Part shown: one piece after another, positions 12,001-23,463 of the stretch | Layout of the letters: every line of letters starts with the position of its first letter | How positions within the stretch are numbered: the first letter of the stretch is position 1 | Origin: Dipteris shenzhenensis | Lineage: Eukaryota; Polypodiophyta; Polypodiopsida; Gleicheniales | Assembly: GCA_047967505.1 (NCBI GenBank) | Contig: CM106540.1 | Direction: 5' to 3' (one strand) | DNA: 64,000 nt | Notes under the pieces: model-generated | The model's input: the letters and a program-made list of their open reading frames with translations, nothing else | Told to the model about the DNA's origin: nothing | Databases searched by the model: none | Program-made: the position numbers and the translations under genes

Positions 12001-13929
12001 AGGCTGCTAATCTGTGATGTGTTGGAGCATCAAACATGAAACATTCGACGATCTCTCTCTCACCAAGAATCAAACACATGACAAAAGTAAAGAATCACCT
12101 CCTACAATTTCCACTGATTCCATCATGTCCATCTCACAACTGCTAGCCATCAGGAACACACCTTTACGCTACAACTACATATAGTTGGACCTCACACTAA
12201 TGATATCGGAGCACTTCAATCGAAACTCAAATCTATGATTCCATTGTCTCTACCCCTCCTTTTATAGGTGAACATCACACACACTAATCAAACATGCTTA
12301 AATCGGAGACCTTGCCATACCATTCTCGAAACATCTCACCACCTCCCCTGTACCCTTAAAAACAGCCACACACACCCGACATACGACAGTCCTCTGGAAG
12401 ACCCTACCACTATTCCCACTAACACGGACATGCAACATTAGAAAGTTGCATGTCCGAACGTCGTAGGGAGAAAAGAGAGGTGCAACGAACGAAAAACAAG
12501 CGGCCAAAAGAATTGGGCAAACGTTTCCACGTACACAAAGCACCAAGAATGGATGGGTGCGTTCACTATTTTCATGCCACTGACTACGGTTCCGTATGAT
12601 ATAAACGTGTGTTGCTATTAGAGTTTCTATTGTTGTCGATGTTTATAGATGGTTTGAAAAAAGACACTGCCCTTTACTAAAGAGCATAGGATTAGGGAGA
12701 AAAACTATGAACATGCATCCATGTTATCTTCTCTTTTCATTTTTTCTTGTACAAGTCATTCTCTTGAAGAAATCTATAGCGCCCTTTAAGAAAATTTCAA
12801 TTGCCCCTTTTTGGATGCTCTCCCCTTTACTTTCAAATTGGAAAGCTGTAGGTCTGCTGAACTCTTTCACATTCTCTTGCAAGCCGCTTCTTCCTGGTTT
12901 AAAGCTTGTTGTTGTTCCTCTACATAGTTAAAGTGTGGACAGCTGTTATGTATTTCCTATTCCAATCTCATGATCCCATTTAGTTTGGAATGGCCATGTT
13001 GTAGTCCTCAGGCCTAAAGTCTTCTACATTCTCTTGCAAGCCAGTTCTTCTTTTGGTTTAAAGCTTGACACTACCCATCTAAACACTTAAACTGTGGATA
13101 GTTTTTAGGTCTTTACTGTTCCGATGTCATGATTCAGGTGTTGTAAGTATGATGTTTCCAACACTAATTACTGTTGTGTGCAACATTGGAAAGCTATTCG
13201 CTCAGCTCTTGAATCTGTATATTTAGGATTTTAATAATCTTAGTGTCATTGATTCTAGTTCCTAGAGGTCAACTTCAAGGTCTGATTTGGGCTTTCGAAG
13301 TAGCAATTCCCTCGTATGCCGAAGGCCTGCTCTATGTGCAAGCTCGTCCTTTAACCTATCTACATCATTTTTAATATCCTTCAGCTTTTTGTGAAGATTT
13401 CTCAACTCTTTTTTTAAGACCTTTTGATGCTATAAATAGCTCTTCTTTTCTCATCAGTTTCTATTTTTCTTTAATTGATCCTTCAATGTGTGTGCGTGTT
13501 CCTTCACGTTCAAACTATATGCTTGGTTTTTTTTTCCATTGTCTATCATGGTTCTGTGTATTCCGTGAGTAGTAGTGACAACTAGGATTTGTTTGTGTGC
13601 ATGTTTAGGTTGATTCTTGTATCATCATTTTTAGTGTTACGGTCATATCTTCCAACATGATTGGGAGATAAGTCTCTGGAAGTCCCTACATCCTTCATTA
13701 TTCCTCTTGGCACCTGCAGCAAGAGTCCCATCAGTCTCCACAAAACTTGCATGAGTCTTTCACTAACACATCCAACAAATCGGCTACGGCAATCAAGTCT
13801 TGTTGAATAATGGTAGGAAGTATTAATTGCTTTTAAAGTCAAATATAGTTTATCAGTACTTTAACTTGCTACGTTGTAATAATAGATAAGCGGTGTTCTT
13901 ACCATAAAGGAATTGAACTCGATCTTGTA
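9077..13929. other. Long stretch with no recognisable gene
   Basis: Both strands have only short frames without domain signatures. Local structure includes short direct repeats of ATGGCTTGAGCCACTACACA near 10350-10460, a perfect 12-bp hairpin at 12425-12456, and a degenerate duplication of about 160 bp (12870-13010 and 13025-13135, sharing CATTCTCTTGCAAGCC and GGTTTAAAGCTTG). The frame at 9077-9607 begins with ATG but is low-complexity Pro/Ser and shows no family. Confidence 0.5.
12425..12456. repeat. Perfect 12-bp inverted repeat
   Basis: CGGACATGCAAC (12425-12436) and its exact reverse complement (12445-12456) are separated by 8 bases, giving a short strong hairpin. No gene adjoins it. Confidence 0.7.
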
Positions 13930-14947
13930 TTAGACTGTATGTCCTTTCTGCAAAGAAGGAAATTTTTTGAAGGAAAACACAATAGCTTGATGTCTAACAT
14001 GCGATCGAATCACCATTCTAGAGAATATTCCTAAAGTTAAACGACTTATCACAAGTTTAGATGGTGCAACTGTGGAGGTTGTACTTAAGAATACATGGGT
14101 GGATAAGGTCTTAGATTTGCCTTGGCTGTTCATAGAATTGCTTGAAGACAACACACAGTTCTTGAAGCTTGAATTATTTGACCAGAGAATTGAAGGAATG
14201 TTCCTGGTTAATATGCATAGACTAGTTGCATGTTTCATTCCTTTAAGGGGTAATGTTGCTTGAGCAAAGCATATGCTGTGTGTCAAACTTGCAGCACCAA
14301 TGTTGATAGTTAGTCATCATTTTTTGGTTGTTTTCCGCCCTGTCAGTTTGTATATGCTTCATTACATAGTTTTCCCTCTCTAGTTCTACTACTTTTTCTA
14401 CATTATACAGCTCAAGATTGTTGTCAGCTTTTTTTGTGGTACACAGTACTACATTGTTACTATGTAGTTTCAGTTTCTTATTGGCAAGGACTAAGGGAGA
14501 CATAGCACGTACTGTCGCCCTGTGTATATATGATTTACCTAATATTTTTTTAAAAACTAAAGAAAAAGTTGTACAAACAAAAGACTTATAGTACGTTTTG
14601 TCCCCTTCCCAATTGTTAAAGTATGAAGTGCATAGGAAATTCAATTGCTTTGTTAATAGAAGGAAGATGTACTTTAAGCAATCTATCATTTTGAGCATCA
14701 CCTCAGCACAGTCTCTGACCTGACGACCTGTCATCGCCCAGAATTCAAGGTTGGACACTGTGCTGGTTCTTGGAGTTATAGCTTCGTTACCTATTCTTAT
14801 GTATTACAGGAGGAGGTCTATGATGACCAGCATGCTGGCAAATAGAAGGAGATCTATGACAGCCACCACGCTAGTTCTTGGAGTTATATATTTGTGTACC
14901 AAGGAAAATGTATTTCGTTGTGCAACCAAGCAAAATGCAATCGACAA
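13930..14947. other. Unassigned stretch with two weak ORFs
   Basis: A plus-strand frame (open 14072-14263, with related frames upstream) encodes KNTWVDKVLDLPWLFIELLE and continues to a stop. A minus-strand 171-codon frame covers 14243-14758. Neither shows a recognisable domain. They overlap slightly at their 3' ends. They could be eroded exons or chance frames. Confidence 0.2.
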
Positions 14948-15080
14948 TATGGCCTTTGAGGGGTCCTCTTTAGGGGCAAGGCCATATCGACATGCCATTT
15001 CTGTCTAGTGGCATCCTGGATATTGTATAGTACATGTCGATATGGCCCTTGCCCCTAGAGGGGACCCATCAAGGGCCATA
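14948..15080. mobile_element. Foldback (Stowaway-like) MITE
   Basis: Left arm 14948-14994 and right arm 15033-15080 are imperfect inverted repeats (about 47 bp). The outer ends read TATGGCC and GGCCATA, and the inner ends read ATCGACATG and CATGTCGAT. The loop is about 38 bp. If the outermost TA on each side is the target duplication, the element is a Tc1/mariner-type MITE. No coding capacity. Confidence 0.6.
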
Positions 15081-16214
15081 TCATCAATTGCATTTTTTGA
15101 AAGTTTAATTGTATTTCTTTAGATGTATCTCCATGCAATCACAACGGTGGGTCGTTGGAGTTATTTTAGCATTATTTTGGTCATAAACCAAGGAAATTGT
15201 AGTCCTTCTTTCTTGGTATTTTAGTCTTCATTTTGCAGTAAATATAAATGAGGGCAAAAGTATAATTTATCGAGTGAAAATTGAGCAAAAGAGATTACAA
15301 TGTACATCTACGTCCAATAACAGGTTATATAAAAATTAACAACTTATACCAAGCAAAAATTGAACAGAGGATCTTACATTTATAAAAACTTGGCAATTGC
15401 TGAGAGCCTTAAAGGCCAAAAGATTACAGCAAGCGACCATAACCATTCAAATATAAAAGTTAGCAACAGTGCATACTGAGAGCCTCAAATTGAACAAAAA
15501 GAGATTACATAAATGTAATAAAAACTCAGCAATTGCTGAGAGCCTTAGACATCTAGTGTACCAAAAGATCGTTGAGAGCCTTAGAGGCCAAAAGATTACA
15601 TCCAACCATTGTTGAGAGCCTCGTCTGAGCAAGAGAGAATTTGTACAACTCAGTTTTCCACCAGTCTAGCTTGTTGCATTAAAAAATTTTAGGGAGCCAA
15701 AGGAGGATATGATGGAGAGGCTAAAGACCATGCACATTGCTAGGACTCACATTACGGGCCCCCCAACAAGTCAAGAGGACTTTGCTCTGAAAATATTGAG
15801 GCCTTCGTCGACATCTAGGGGGAGCCCATACAGTTTAGCCATAAAGAGGCCCTCTATGAGCATGTCAATGACATGCAAATGTGGGGGGAATCGATTGTGG
15901 GAATGGTCTCCGCTAGTGCTAGCATTTCTACTCCAAGTGAGTGCAACACAATCACCTTATATGAGAAGGCAGATAACATTGGGATCATAGAGCATCGAGG
16001 GGGGGTGGTAGTACGCATGGTGAAGATGAGTGGGTGAGCAGCAGATGAGTAGGGAAGCAGATGAGTGACGAGAGTTAGAGGAGGGAGCATGGAGCAAAGT
16101 ATAGCAAGGGTAGAAAAGAGCTGGAGGAGGGGTGTGGATAAAAGTAGCAGAGCATGTGGAGCATAGCAAAGCAGGGGCGGATGAGAGCAACGTAGTAAAA
16201 TGCCAAATGCCATA
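15081..16214. other. Non-coding, includes diverged tandem repeat 15360-15640
   Basis: Between about 15360 and 15640 a unit containing GCTGAGAGCCTTA, GGCCAAAAGATTACA and AAAGAGATTACAT recurs imperfectly four to five times. No gene is seen in the remainder. Open frames at 15709-15990 (plus) and 15854-16564 (minus) lack domain features and cross repeats. Confidence 0.45.
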
Positions 16215-16376
16215 GATCTTATATATATTATAAAGTTTGAGCCACCGTGATGGCTGGAGCCCGAGGTGGATCTTATATATATTATAAAGTTCAAGCCACC
16301 GTGGTGGCTAGAGCCCAGGGTGGATCTTATATATATTATAAAGTTTGAGCCACCATGGTGGCTAGAGCCCGAGGTT
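16215..16376 (+). repeat. 54-bp tandem repeat, three copies
   Basis: Copies start at 16215, 16269 and 16323 with GATCTTATATATATTATAAA. Each then carries a GAGCCACC.TG.TGGCT palindromic block and GAGCCC. The period is exactly 54 bp and divergence is low. Confidence 0.9.
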
Positions 16377-16379
16377 CCA

Positions 16380-17165
16380 TCCATACTAATTGCAAGCCAC
16401 TGTGGTGGAATCTTAGGCACCACCCCTGATGGGCTAGTAATCATGAAATAGACATCATGTGGTGGGCCACTCCGATGGCTGATAATTAATTGCCATCCTA
16501 GTGGAATCTTAGCCACAACAGACGTGGCTGATGAGAGCCACCACCATTGGGCAGTAATTTCCACAAAGGTAAATCATGAAGCTCTCATCACTCATTACCA
16601 TGCACTCTAGTACTCTACTGAGCATGTGAGACCGATGACTCGTAATTTTTACTACAATCGTAGTGATCATGCATGCTTAAGCCCGGTGGTGGGTGAGCGG
16701 TGGCTGGGAGTTTTAACTGCCAGCCTGGTGGAATCATAGCCACAACAGATGTGGCTGATGTGATAGCCACCACCACCTGGCAGTAATTCCCACAAAAGTA
16801 AATCATGAAGCCTAATCACCTCTAATCCCTCATTACCATGCACGCTAGTACTCTAGTACTCTAATCCCTCATTACCATGCACTCTAGTACTCTCCTGAGC
16901 ATGCAAGCCCAATGATTGGTAATTTATTGCACTTGTAGTAATCATGCATGCAAGCCCGGTGCTGGTAACTGGAAGGTGAGTAATTGCAGGCCACTACGGT
17001 GGCTAGTAATTAACTGCCAGCCCGGTGGGTCTTAGCCGCCACCACAGACGTAGCTGGGAATCTTAGATGCCACCACCTCTAATCACTCATTACCATGCAA
17101 GTCAGTACTGCCGCCTTGAATTAATCAAACTTTGGGCCCAACCACCACGGTGGCTCTCACCGTGA
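16380..17165. repeat. Diverged repeats built on CCACC..GGTGGC palindromes
   Basis: Blocks containing GCCACCAC, ACAGACGTGGCTG, GCAGTAATT.CCACAAA.G, AAATCATGAAGC and CATTACCATGCA recur at about 16480-16640, 16700-16890 and, more degenerate, 16950-17110. The shared CCAC.GTGG cores link them to the 54-bp array just upstream. No gene is seen. Confidence 0.6.
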
Positions 17166-17187
17166 TAGTGTAGTTGGGCTACAAACT

Positions 17188-17440
17188 ACTATTCCATTCC
17201 CTTAACTGTTTCGTCTTCTATCCCTCTCGATCGTTTCGTTCTCCCTTGCAATCGGACTGCAAACTCAAGCCCCACTATTCCATTTTCTTCATTGTTTCAT
17301 CTTCTATCCCTCTTGACCATTTCTTTCTCCCTTGCAATCAGACTGCAAACTCAAGCCTCCACTATTCCATTTCCTTCATTGTTTCATCTTCTATCCCTCT
17401 CGACCATTTCTATCTCCCTTGCACTCTTATGGACCCTCCA
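17188..17440 (+). repeat. 86-bp tandem repeat, about three copies
   Basis: ACTATTCCATT starts at 17188, 17274 and 17361. Each unit continues with TTGTTTCATCTTCTATCCCT, CTCCCTTGCA and GACTGCAAACTCAAGCC. The array ends just before a small ATG (about 17430) ahead of the decayed RING-H2 gene, so it may lie in that gene's leader. Confidence 0.85.
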
Positions 17441-18952
17441 CAGTCCGGGAGCTCCTCACACAATCTTTCCTCCCCCTCTACAGCATAGTGTGAGAGCCCC
17501 TGCTCCCCTGATCTTGAAATCATGACATATGGTTGCTCCTCTCGCTCTTTAAAAGCCCAATTTGGATGCTCTACAAAACTTCACCAGGTTGGTACAGGAG
17601 GTAAACATGAAGGAGGGTGACTAAGCTATCAAGGTCAAAAGATTACTATCAATGAAAGTGTCATTGAAAATGCTCTAGGAATTTCTTGAGGCAGTTTGCA
17701 AGCACACTTGTTTGAGAAGTAGTGGAAGAGAGGATATTCTAAATGTATACCCCAACACTCAAATTAGTAAAGATGGTGGAGTCAAGATTTCGAGCTTGCC
17801 AACAGACCTCCAAGATGTGTTGAAGAAGACCATTCACTTCTTTTTAGATACGAGAGCAACCTACAAGTTCTGGCAGGTTCAAGCAGTAGTAGAGCAACTA
17901 AAAGGACGTGATGTATCTTTCTCAAGGGCGATTTCCAAGAGTGTGTTAACCAACCTAAAGAATTGCGTGGATGGAAAATCCCAATTGTCATCTCAGTCCG
18001 CTAGAGTTGCAATGCACCTGATGGCATCTACCCTCAATGGGATTTTGAGCAATACGATTAGTAGATGTCTCAGAAGATGACTTTTCTACAAGAGAAAGCC
18101 ACCGATGCAACAAAGGTAGCGCAACTTGAGAAATGTCTCAGGGAAAGTGCAGAAGCCAAGGTAGAGGAGACACAAGTGAGGGCCTTGCAGGCACAAGAGC
18201 AAACTGAGGCCACTATAAAAATGGTTGACATGGAAAGGCATAGAAGAGAAGAAGCAAAGAAGCGCATGAAGGAGCTCCAACATAGGCTTGAAGAAGTGAG
18301 AAGTAATGGGGACATGGCTGACAAGGAGCTAGAAAAGATGCGAAATGAGCTTGAAGATCAAAGAGCCAAAAAGGAGGGTCTTTACAAAGGGCTCTGCAAC
18401 ATGCACAGCGCATTGAACATTGAAAAAGACCAGATGATGGAGGAGTTGAAAACAGAGAATATAGAAACCAGAAAGGTGATGTAGGAACTGCGAGAGAGCT
18501 TCAAGGCCAGGAAGGATGGGGCAGAGAGCAGCCAGCATGGAGAAGACAATGAGGTAGCTCTCCAGGCCAGGAAGGATACAGAGAGCAGCCACGGTGGAGC
18601 AAGTTGTAGCAACCACGGTGGAGCAATTCGCAGCAGCCACGGTGAGGGTTGTTTTTTCAAAACATTGTTGGAAGTCCAAAGAGTAAGCTACAAGACCTTG
18701 CAACAAGATTACAATAGGGCTATGCACGAGCTTGCCGTGGCTTTCGGCAATTATGAAAAGCAGTCCATCGTCCTAAGAGATTTCCAAACTAGAGTGGAAG
18801 TCTTGGAAATGGCCCATGAAGATGTTTTTTAATTAATTTAAGCAGCTTCAACAGATGCTGAGGATTCAGATGAAGCTATAGCACCGAGTGAGCAAAAAGT
18901 GGAGGAGATGAAGGAGAACATCTGTAGCCCTAAAGATGAGAAAGGAAGGAAT
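17436..18952 (+). pseudogene. 5' part of a decayed coiled-coil/RING-H2 gene
   Basis: Frames across 17650-18952 include a globular piece (open frame 17712-18080, with SLPTDLQDVLKKTIHFF). This is followed by a clear coiled coil (18065-18484) rich in Glu, Lys, Arg and heptad Leu/Met, such as AEAKVEETQVRALQAQEQTE and MKELQHRLEEVR. The coiled-coil frame continues past a TAG at 18482-18484 through 18829. It then meets TAA at about 18830 and 18836 and resumes up to the copia insertion at 18953. The downstream half lies at 23464-24057. The family is not identified. The combination of a long coiled coil and a C-terminal RING-H2 suggests a former E3 ubiquitin ligase-like or repeat-borne protein. Confidence 0.55.
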
Positions 18953-19122
18953 TGTGGGGGTTAAAGGTCACTGTGCCTTTACCCCAGTTATGTACAATAC
19001 TTAAACACATATATAAATGAATGAAAAAGAAGATTAGGGTGTTCTGCACCCACCAAAACTTGTGTGGCTCTCTATTTCTCTCTCTCCCTCTTCCGTTCTT
19101 GCTTCCATTGAGAGCACTCTCA
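18953..19122 (+). repeat. 5' LTR of copia element
   Basis: 170 bp, from TGTGGGGGTTAAAGG to GAGCACTCTCA. It is nearly identical to 23289-23458. It is short for a copia LTR and contains a TATATAAATG near 19010 that could serve as a TATA region. Confidence 0.92.
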
Positions 19123-19124
19123 AC

Positions 19125-19140
19125 TGGTATCAGAGCCTGG
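19125..19140 (+). promoter_or_regulatory. Primer binding site (initiator tRNA-Met)
   Basis: TGGTATCAGAGCCTGG lies two bases after the 5' LTR. It is complementary to the 3' end of plant initiator tRNA-Met, the usual primer for copia minus-strand synthesis. Confidence 0.92.
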
Positions 19141-20585
19141 GTGATCTAGCTGAGCGTGCGTGAATGCTTGAAGCTCAACAGCTCTGCGGGAGGAAGGAGA
19201 AGCTCTGTGGGAAGCTTTGTGGGTGACTTTACTTGCATCCGAGTGTGCAGAGACCTTGGAGGAACCTTTGGAAAAGACACTTTGGTTTTGCAAAGTGGTT
19301 TTGAGAGCCTGTTAAGTGTTTTCAAAGAAAAAGTCGTTTTTTGAGCTTTTCCCTATTTCGTTCGATGACAGAGACTTCGTATTGACTTGTAGAGGCAACT
19401 ATTGCTTACTTTTGGTGTCCACTTCACTTCAGGAGCTTGGAAACACCTTCATTCTTGAATGTGGGATCATTTCATTGGATTTCTGACTCAATGTGTCAGT
19501 TTCTGCGTTTTTCTACCTGGGTGTTGGAACTCAAGTTTGGAGCAACCATTTGTAGATCTGTCAGTTCCGATGGACTTAGGAGGTCCTAAAACTTCTATGT
19601 TGCTCATCATTCGCACTCCGGTGGAGTTTACAAACAGCTCTATTTCCAAAAACATCTTTCAGCCCATGTGTTGGATCCAGTGATTGAGACCACGGTTTCC
19701 AAAACCGTCTATCCCATTGCGTTGCGGATGCCTAAAAACCCCTACCTGCCAGTTCTTGCGCGATTCGGTGGAGGATTTTCAGAGTTATAGATCTCTTTGT
19801 ATTCGATTTTGTCTCTCTATTATGCATTTTTCATTCTAAGGTTTTGAAACCTTAGATTTATGCCAAATGGCAGTGGATAAGTATTGACTCCCATTTCTCA
19901 CTCATCGGTTGGGATTTTGGAGTTCCGGCAGAAGAGAGATATTTGCAAATTTTCTTGCTGAGTCCGATTATGCAATGGCGCCCATGTTTTGAGGCATCTT
20001 AGGTTCTATTTTCAATAGCGGTCATTACCGTGGGACTATGATTTCTTGAGCATACCTTATGCAGATCACTCTGGTTGCAGTGAGCAGTGTGCGCTCATTC
20101 ATGGTGTGCATTGGGTTGCAGTGGTTGATTTATAGGCCATTTGGATGCATTGCGGTCCTTATTGGATGCGTTGATAGGCCCAAATTGCCTTGTGGGATGC
20201 TATTTTTTATGGACGCTTTGCACATGGATGCTATTTTATGTTGAGGGACAGCTTTGACACATTGCAGGTGATGCACTGATAGTGCTATGCTCTCTTGGAT
20301 GAGATATTATTGATGCATATGCCAGTGGACGGTGTTTATGCTTGAGTCATTTGGCACTTATTGGCATTTTGGATTGCCATTGCAGTTGGCATTTTCTTTT
20401 GGGCCAGATTTGCTCATATGGATGCATAGTATATGCACATGAGTCAGATGCATCTTTTGATGCTTTGAGCTTTGAGTTTTGGTGATATTTCACTCTATTG
20501 TGGCATACACATCTGGGTGCACCTGGTATTTGGTGTGGTTCTCTCTTATAGGCACTAGCATTTGGGATTTTGCTTTATTTGCATC
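19141..20585 (+). other. Copia 5' leader, non-coding
   Basis: A stretch of 1.4 kb between the primer binding site and the gag ATG. It contains only short frames. It is unusually long for a copia leader and rich in TGGATGC / TTTGGCATT type short repeats (20120-20470). Confidence 0.6.
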
Positions 20586-21651
20586 ATGGCATCCTCTTCC
20601 ATGTCTGAAAAGGAGTTTTTCAATATTAAAAAGTTTGATGGGACAAACTTTTCTTTGTGGAAAGAACAAATAAGGAATGTGCTTATTCAAAAGAAGCAAA
20701 TTAAACCCTTAGCAGGGATTGAAGCTAAGCCTGCAAATATATCTGAGGATTATTAGAATGAGTTGGATGCATTAGTAAAATCTACTATTAGACTTCATCT
20801 TGCAGAGTCAGTTTATTTCACAGTAGTAAATGAGCAGACTACGGAAGATTTGTGGAAGAAACTGTGTGCCACTTATGAAAAGGAAACTACCTCTAATAAA
20901 GTTTACCTCATGAAGAGGTTGTTTGAGCTGCAGATGAAGGAAGGGGTCTCCATTTCTTCTCACTTGAATGAATTCAATATTATTTTTAGCCAGCTTCAGG
21001 CTCAAAAGATGAATTTTGATGTGGAGACTAAGGCAATATTTCTCTTATGTTCATTGCCATCCTCATGGGATACCTTCCGTACAGCTGTTAGTAACTCTGC
21101 ACCTGGTGGAGTACTGAAATTTGATGATGTTGTGGGTAGCTTGTTGGCCGAGGAGATTAGACAGAAGTCTATGGATGGCAACAAGCAGGATGGAGCCTTA
21201 AATGTGCAAAGGGGCAGATCACAGTTTAAGGGGAAGTTCCAAGAAAGAGGGAAGTCTCGTGGCAAATCCAAGGCACGGAACATTGAGTGTTACCACTGTG
21301 GCAAGAAGGGCCATATGAAAAAGGATAGCTACAAGCTAAAAAGAGAGCAAAAGGATAAGAAAAAGAATGCAAATTGGGGTGCAAATCAAAAGGAAGAGAG
21401 TCCAAGGGAGGACAAAGGAAAAGTGAAGATCGAGGAGATCAATGCAGTCACACATGATAGTGACAATGACATTCTCTTCATGTCTAGTTTATCTGCAGAG
21501 TTGCTTACCACTTCAGATGATGCATATTCCCAGGATTGGATTTTGGATTCTGGTGCTTCATTCCATGTTACTCCCCATAGGGAATGGTTCTCCACTTATG
21601 ACAGTGGAAAGACAGGTTGTGTGCATCTTGGAAATGACCACATATGCATGT
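20586..21651 (+). pseudogene. Copia gag and protease remnant
   Basis: Gag begins at ATG 20586 (MASSSMSEKEFF, then FDGTNFSLWKEQI, the typical copia gag start). A TAG at 20754-20756 interrupts it where a Trp codon is expected, and the frame then continues. The zinc knuckle at about 21288-21330 reads CYHCGKKGHMKKDS, so the last metal-binding Cys of CX2CX4HX4C is replaced by Ser. The aspartic protease motif ILDSGASFHV follows at about 21540. The frame ends at 21651-21653. The next domain continues in another frame, so a frameshift lies near 21650. Gag would form the particle and protease would process the polyprotein, but this copy cannot make either intact. Confidence 0.85.
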
Positions 21652-22440
21652 GACATAGTGGGAATAGGTGACATAAAGTTTTCTTTTGCAAATGGGTCTG
21701 CATTTATTTTAAAACATGTGAGACATGTGCCTAAGTTGACCAAGAGTCTTATTTCAGTGGGTCAGCTAGATGATGCTGGTTTTCACACCACTTTTGGCTT
21801 TCAGAATTGGAAAATTCAGAAGGGCTCTATGCTTTTGGCTAGGGGTGCCAAGTGTGGGACTTTGTATCCCTTACATGTATCAGGGGTATATGATCATGTT
21901 GTTGCAATAACCGAGCAGCCAAGCACTTCTTTGTGGCATTGTAGGTTGGGGCACATGGGCCAGAATGGAATGAAACTTTTATGCCGTTTGGGTTAGGTAC
22001 CGCACTTGAGTTTCTCTGATTTTGAATTTTGTGAGCACGGTCTCTATGGGAAGCAGACTAAATCAGCCCATAAAAGAAGGGGAAAGAAAGAGTTTGAAAA
22101 GCTTGATTTGGTGCATTCAGACGTATGTGGTCCCATGCCTACACAGTCATTAGGCGGGGCTGAATACTATGTGACATTCATTGATGATGCAACTAGGAAA
22201 GTGTGGGCTTATGCTATAGCTCGGAAGAGTGATGTGTTCCACGTATTTCAGAAATGGCTGGCCTTGGTTGAGAATCAATCAGGTAGAACGCTTAAATGCT
22301 TACGGACTGACAATGGTGGAGAGTATCTCTCTCATGACTTTCAGCATTTCTGTGATACATGTGGGATTAAGAGGGAGCTCACATCCCCTCATACTCCAGA
22401 GCAAAATCCGGTTGCAGAAAAGATGAACCTACCATTCAAA
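21650..22440 (+). pseudogene. Copia integrase remnant
   Basis: The pre-integrase region (LWHCRLGHMGQNG) is followed by a TAG at about 21994. The HHCC motif is damaged: FCEHGLYGKQ has Gly where the final Cys is normally found. The core has the first Asp (DLVHSDVCGPM), the second Asp (LRTDNGGEY) and the Glu (AEKMN), so the DDE triad is still readable. The C-terminal part of integrase is gone, because sequence after about 22440 belongs to the end of reverse transcriptase. Confidence 0.85.
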
Positions 22441-23235
22441 AAAGGTTGCAATGCATGTTTTCCAATGCGTCTTTCTGTGGAGGGGGGGAAGGCAGTGAGT
22501 ACTCCATTGCCTCCATATGTGAAACTGAGTCATATAGATAGTCCCAAATCAGATGAGGAAAGGGCCATGATGGCCAAGGTTCCTTATGCATCAGCAGTTG
22601 GGAGTCTTATGTATGCTATGATAGCTACTAGACCAGACATTGCATTTGCAGTGGGAGTTGTTAGCCGGTATATGGCTAATCCAGGAAAGAGGCATTGGGA
22701 GGCAGTTAAGTGCATCATGAGGTACATGAAGGGTACCAAGGAGATGTGCATTTGCTTTGGTAAATGAGACATGCGTGTACTTGAGTACACAGATTCAGAC
22801 TATGCAGGGCATGTGGATAGTAGGAGATCCACTTCTGGTTATGTGTTCACCTTTGCAAGTGGTGCAGTGTCGTGGATGTCTTGCACACAGAAGTGCATTG
22901 CTTTGTCTACCACAGAGGCTGAGTATGTTGCAGCCACAGAGGGTTGCAAGGAGGCTATATGGCTTGATCGACTAGTGGGAGATTTGGGGATTCATACAGG
23001 TGTACCGACATTGCATAGTGATTCCATGAGTGCTATTCAGATAGCACGGAATCTGGTCTTTCATGCAAAGACCAAACACATTGAGGTCAGGTACCATTTC
23101 ATCAGGGAGGTACTTGAGGACAAGCGCATAGAGCTTGTCAAGGTTCATACAGATGATAACCTTGAAGATATGCTGACAAAGAGTCTACCTAGTCAGCGGT
23201 TTGAGTATTGTCATGTATTGATGGGCATTGGATAG
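22441..23235 (+). pseudogene. Copia RT tail and RNase H remnant
   Basis: After the deletion junction near 22440 the frame encodes the end of the RT domain (YASAVGSLMYAMIATRPDIA and VVSRYMANPG). The YVDD catalytic region is absent. A TGA at about 22766 replaces a Gly codon. RNase H follows, with YTDSDYAG, RRSTSGYVF, ALSTTEAEYVA and TKHIEVRYHFIRE, ending at TAG 23233-23235. The RNase H active-site acidic residues (D of YTDSDYAG, E of TEAEY) are present. Confidence 0.87.
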
Positions 23236-23277
23236 TATGCTCACTAGTTGTTCTCCCTTAAAGGCATAATGTCCTTT

Positions 23278-23288
23278 AAGTGGGAGGT
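23278..23288 (+). promoter_or_regulatory. Polypurine tract
   Basis: AAGTGGGAGGT directly precedes the 3' LTR. It is the standard plus-strand primer for copia elements. Confidence 0.85.
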
Positions 23289-23458
23289 TGTGGGGGTTAA
23301 AGGTCACTGTGCCTTTACCCCGGTTATGTACAATACTCAAACACATATATAAATGAATGAAAAAGAAGATTAGGGTATTCTGCACCCAGCAAAACTTGTG
23401 TGGCTCTCTGTTTCTCTCTCTCCCTCTTCCGTTCTTGCTTCTATTGAGAGCACTCTCA
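23289..23458 (+). repeat. 3' LTR of copia element
   Basis: 170 bp, TG..CA, six differences from the 5' copy by eye. It is followed by AGAAT, which matches four of five bases of the pentamer before the 5' LTR. Confidence 0.92.
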
Positions 23459-23463
23459 AGAAT

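Larger units (their letters stand above)
18953..23458 (+). mobile_element. Ty1/copia LTR retrotransposon, internally deleted
   Basis: A 4506-bp element with two 170-bp LTRs (TG..CA ends), a tRNA-Met primer binding site, gag, protease, part of integrase and RNase H in copia order, and a polypurine tract. Flanking pentamers are GGAAT (18948-18952) and AGAAT (23459-23463), a target duplication with one mismatch. I count six differences between the LTRs by eye, so the insertion is not very recent. The catalytic core of reverse transcriptase and the end of integrase are missing, and there are several stops. The copy is therefore dead and could only move in trans. It interrupts the coiled-coil/RING-H2 gene. 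Confidence 0.93.

Noticed and set aside
16215-16376. 54-bp tandem repeat as a CRISPR array
   Set aside because: Whole units repeat with no unique spacers, in a plant nuclear context.
19125-19140. tRNA-Met-like sequence as a tRNA gene
   Set aside because: Only the 3' terminal complement is present, next to an LTR. The same holds at 40831, 43500 and 60365.
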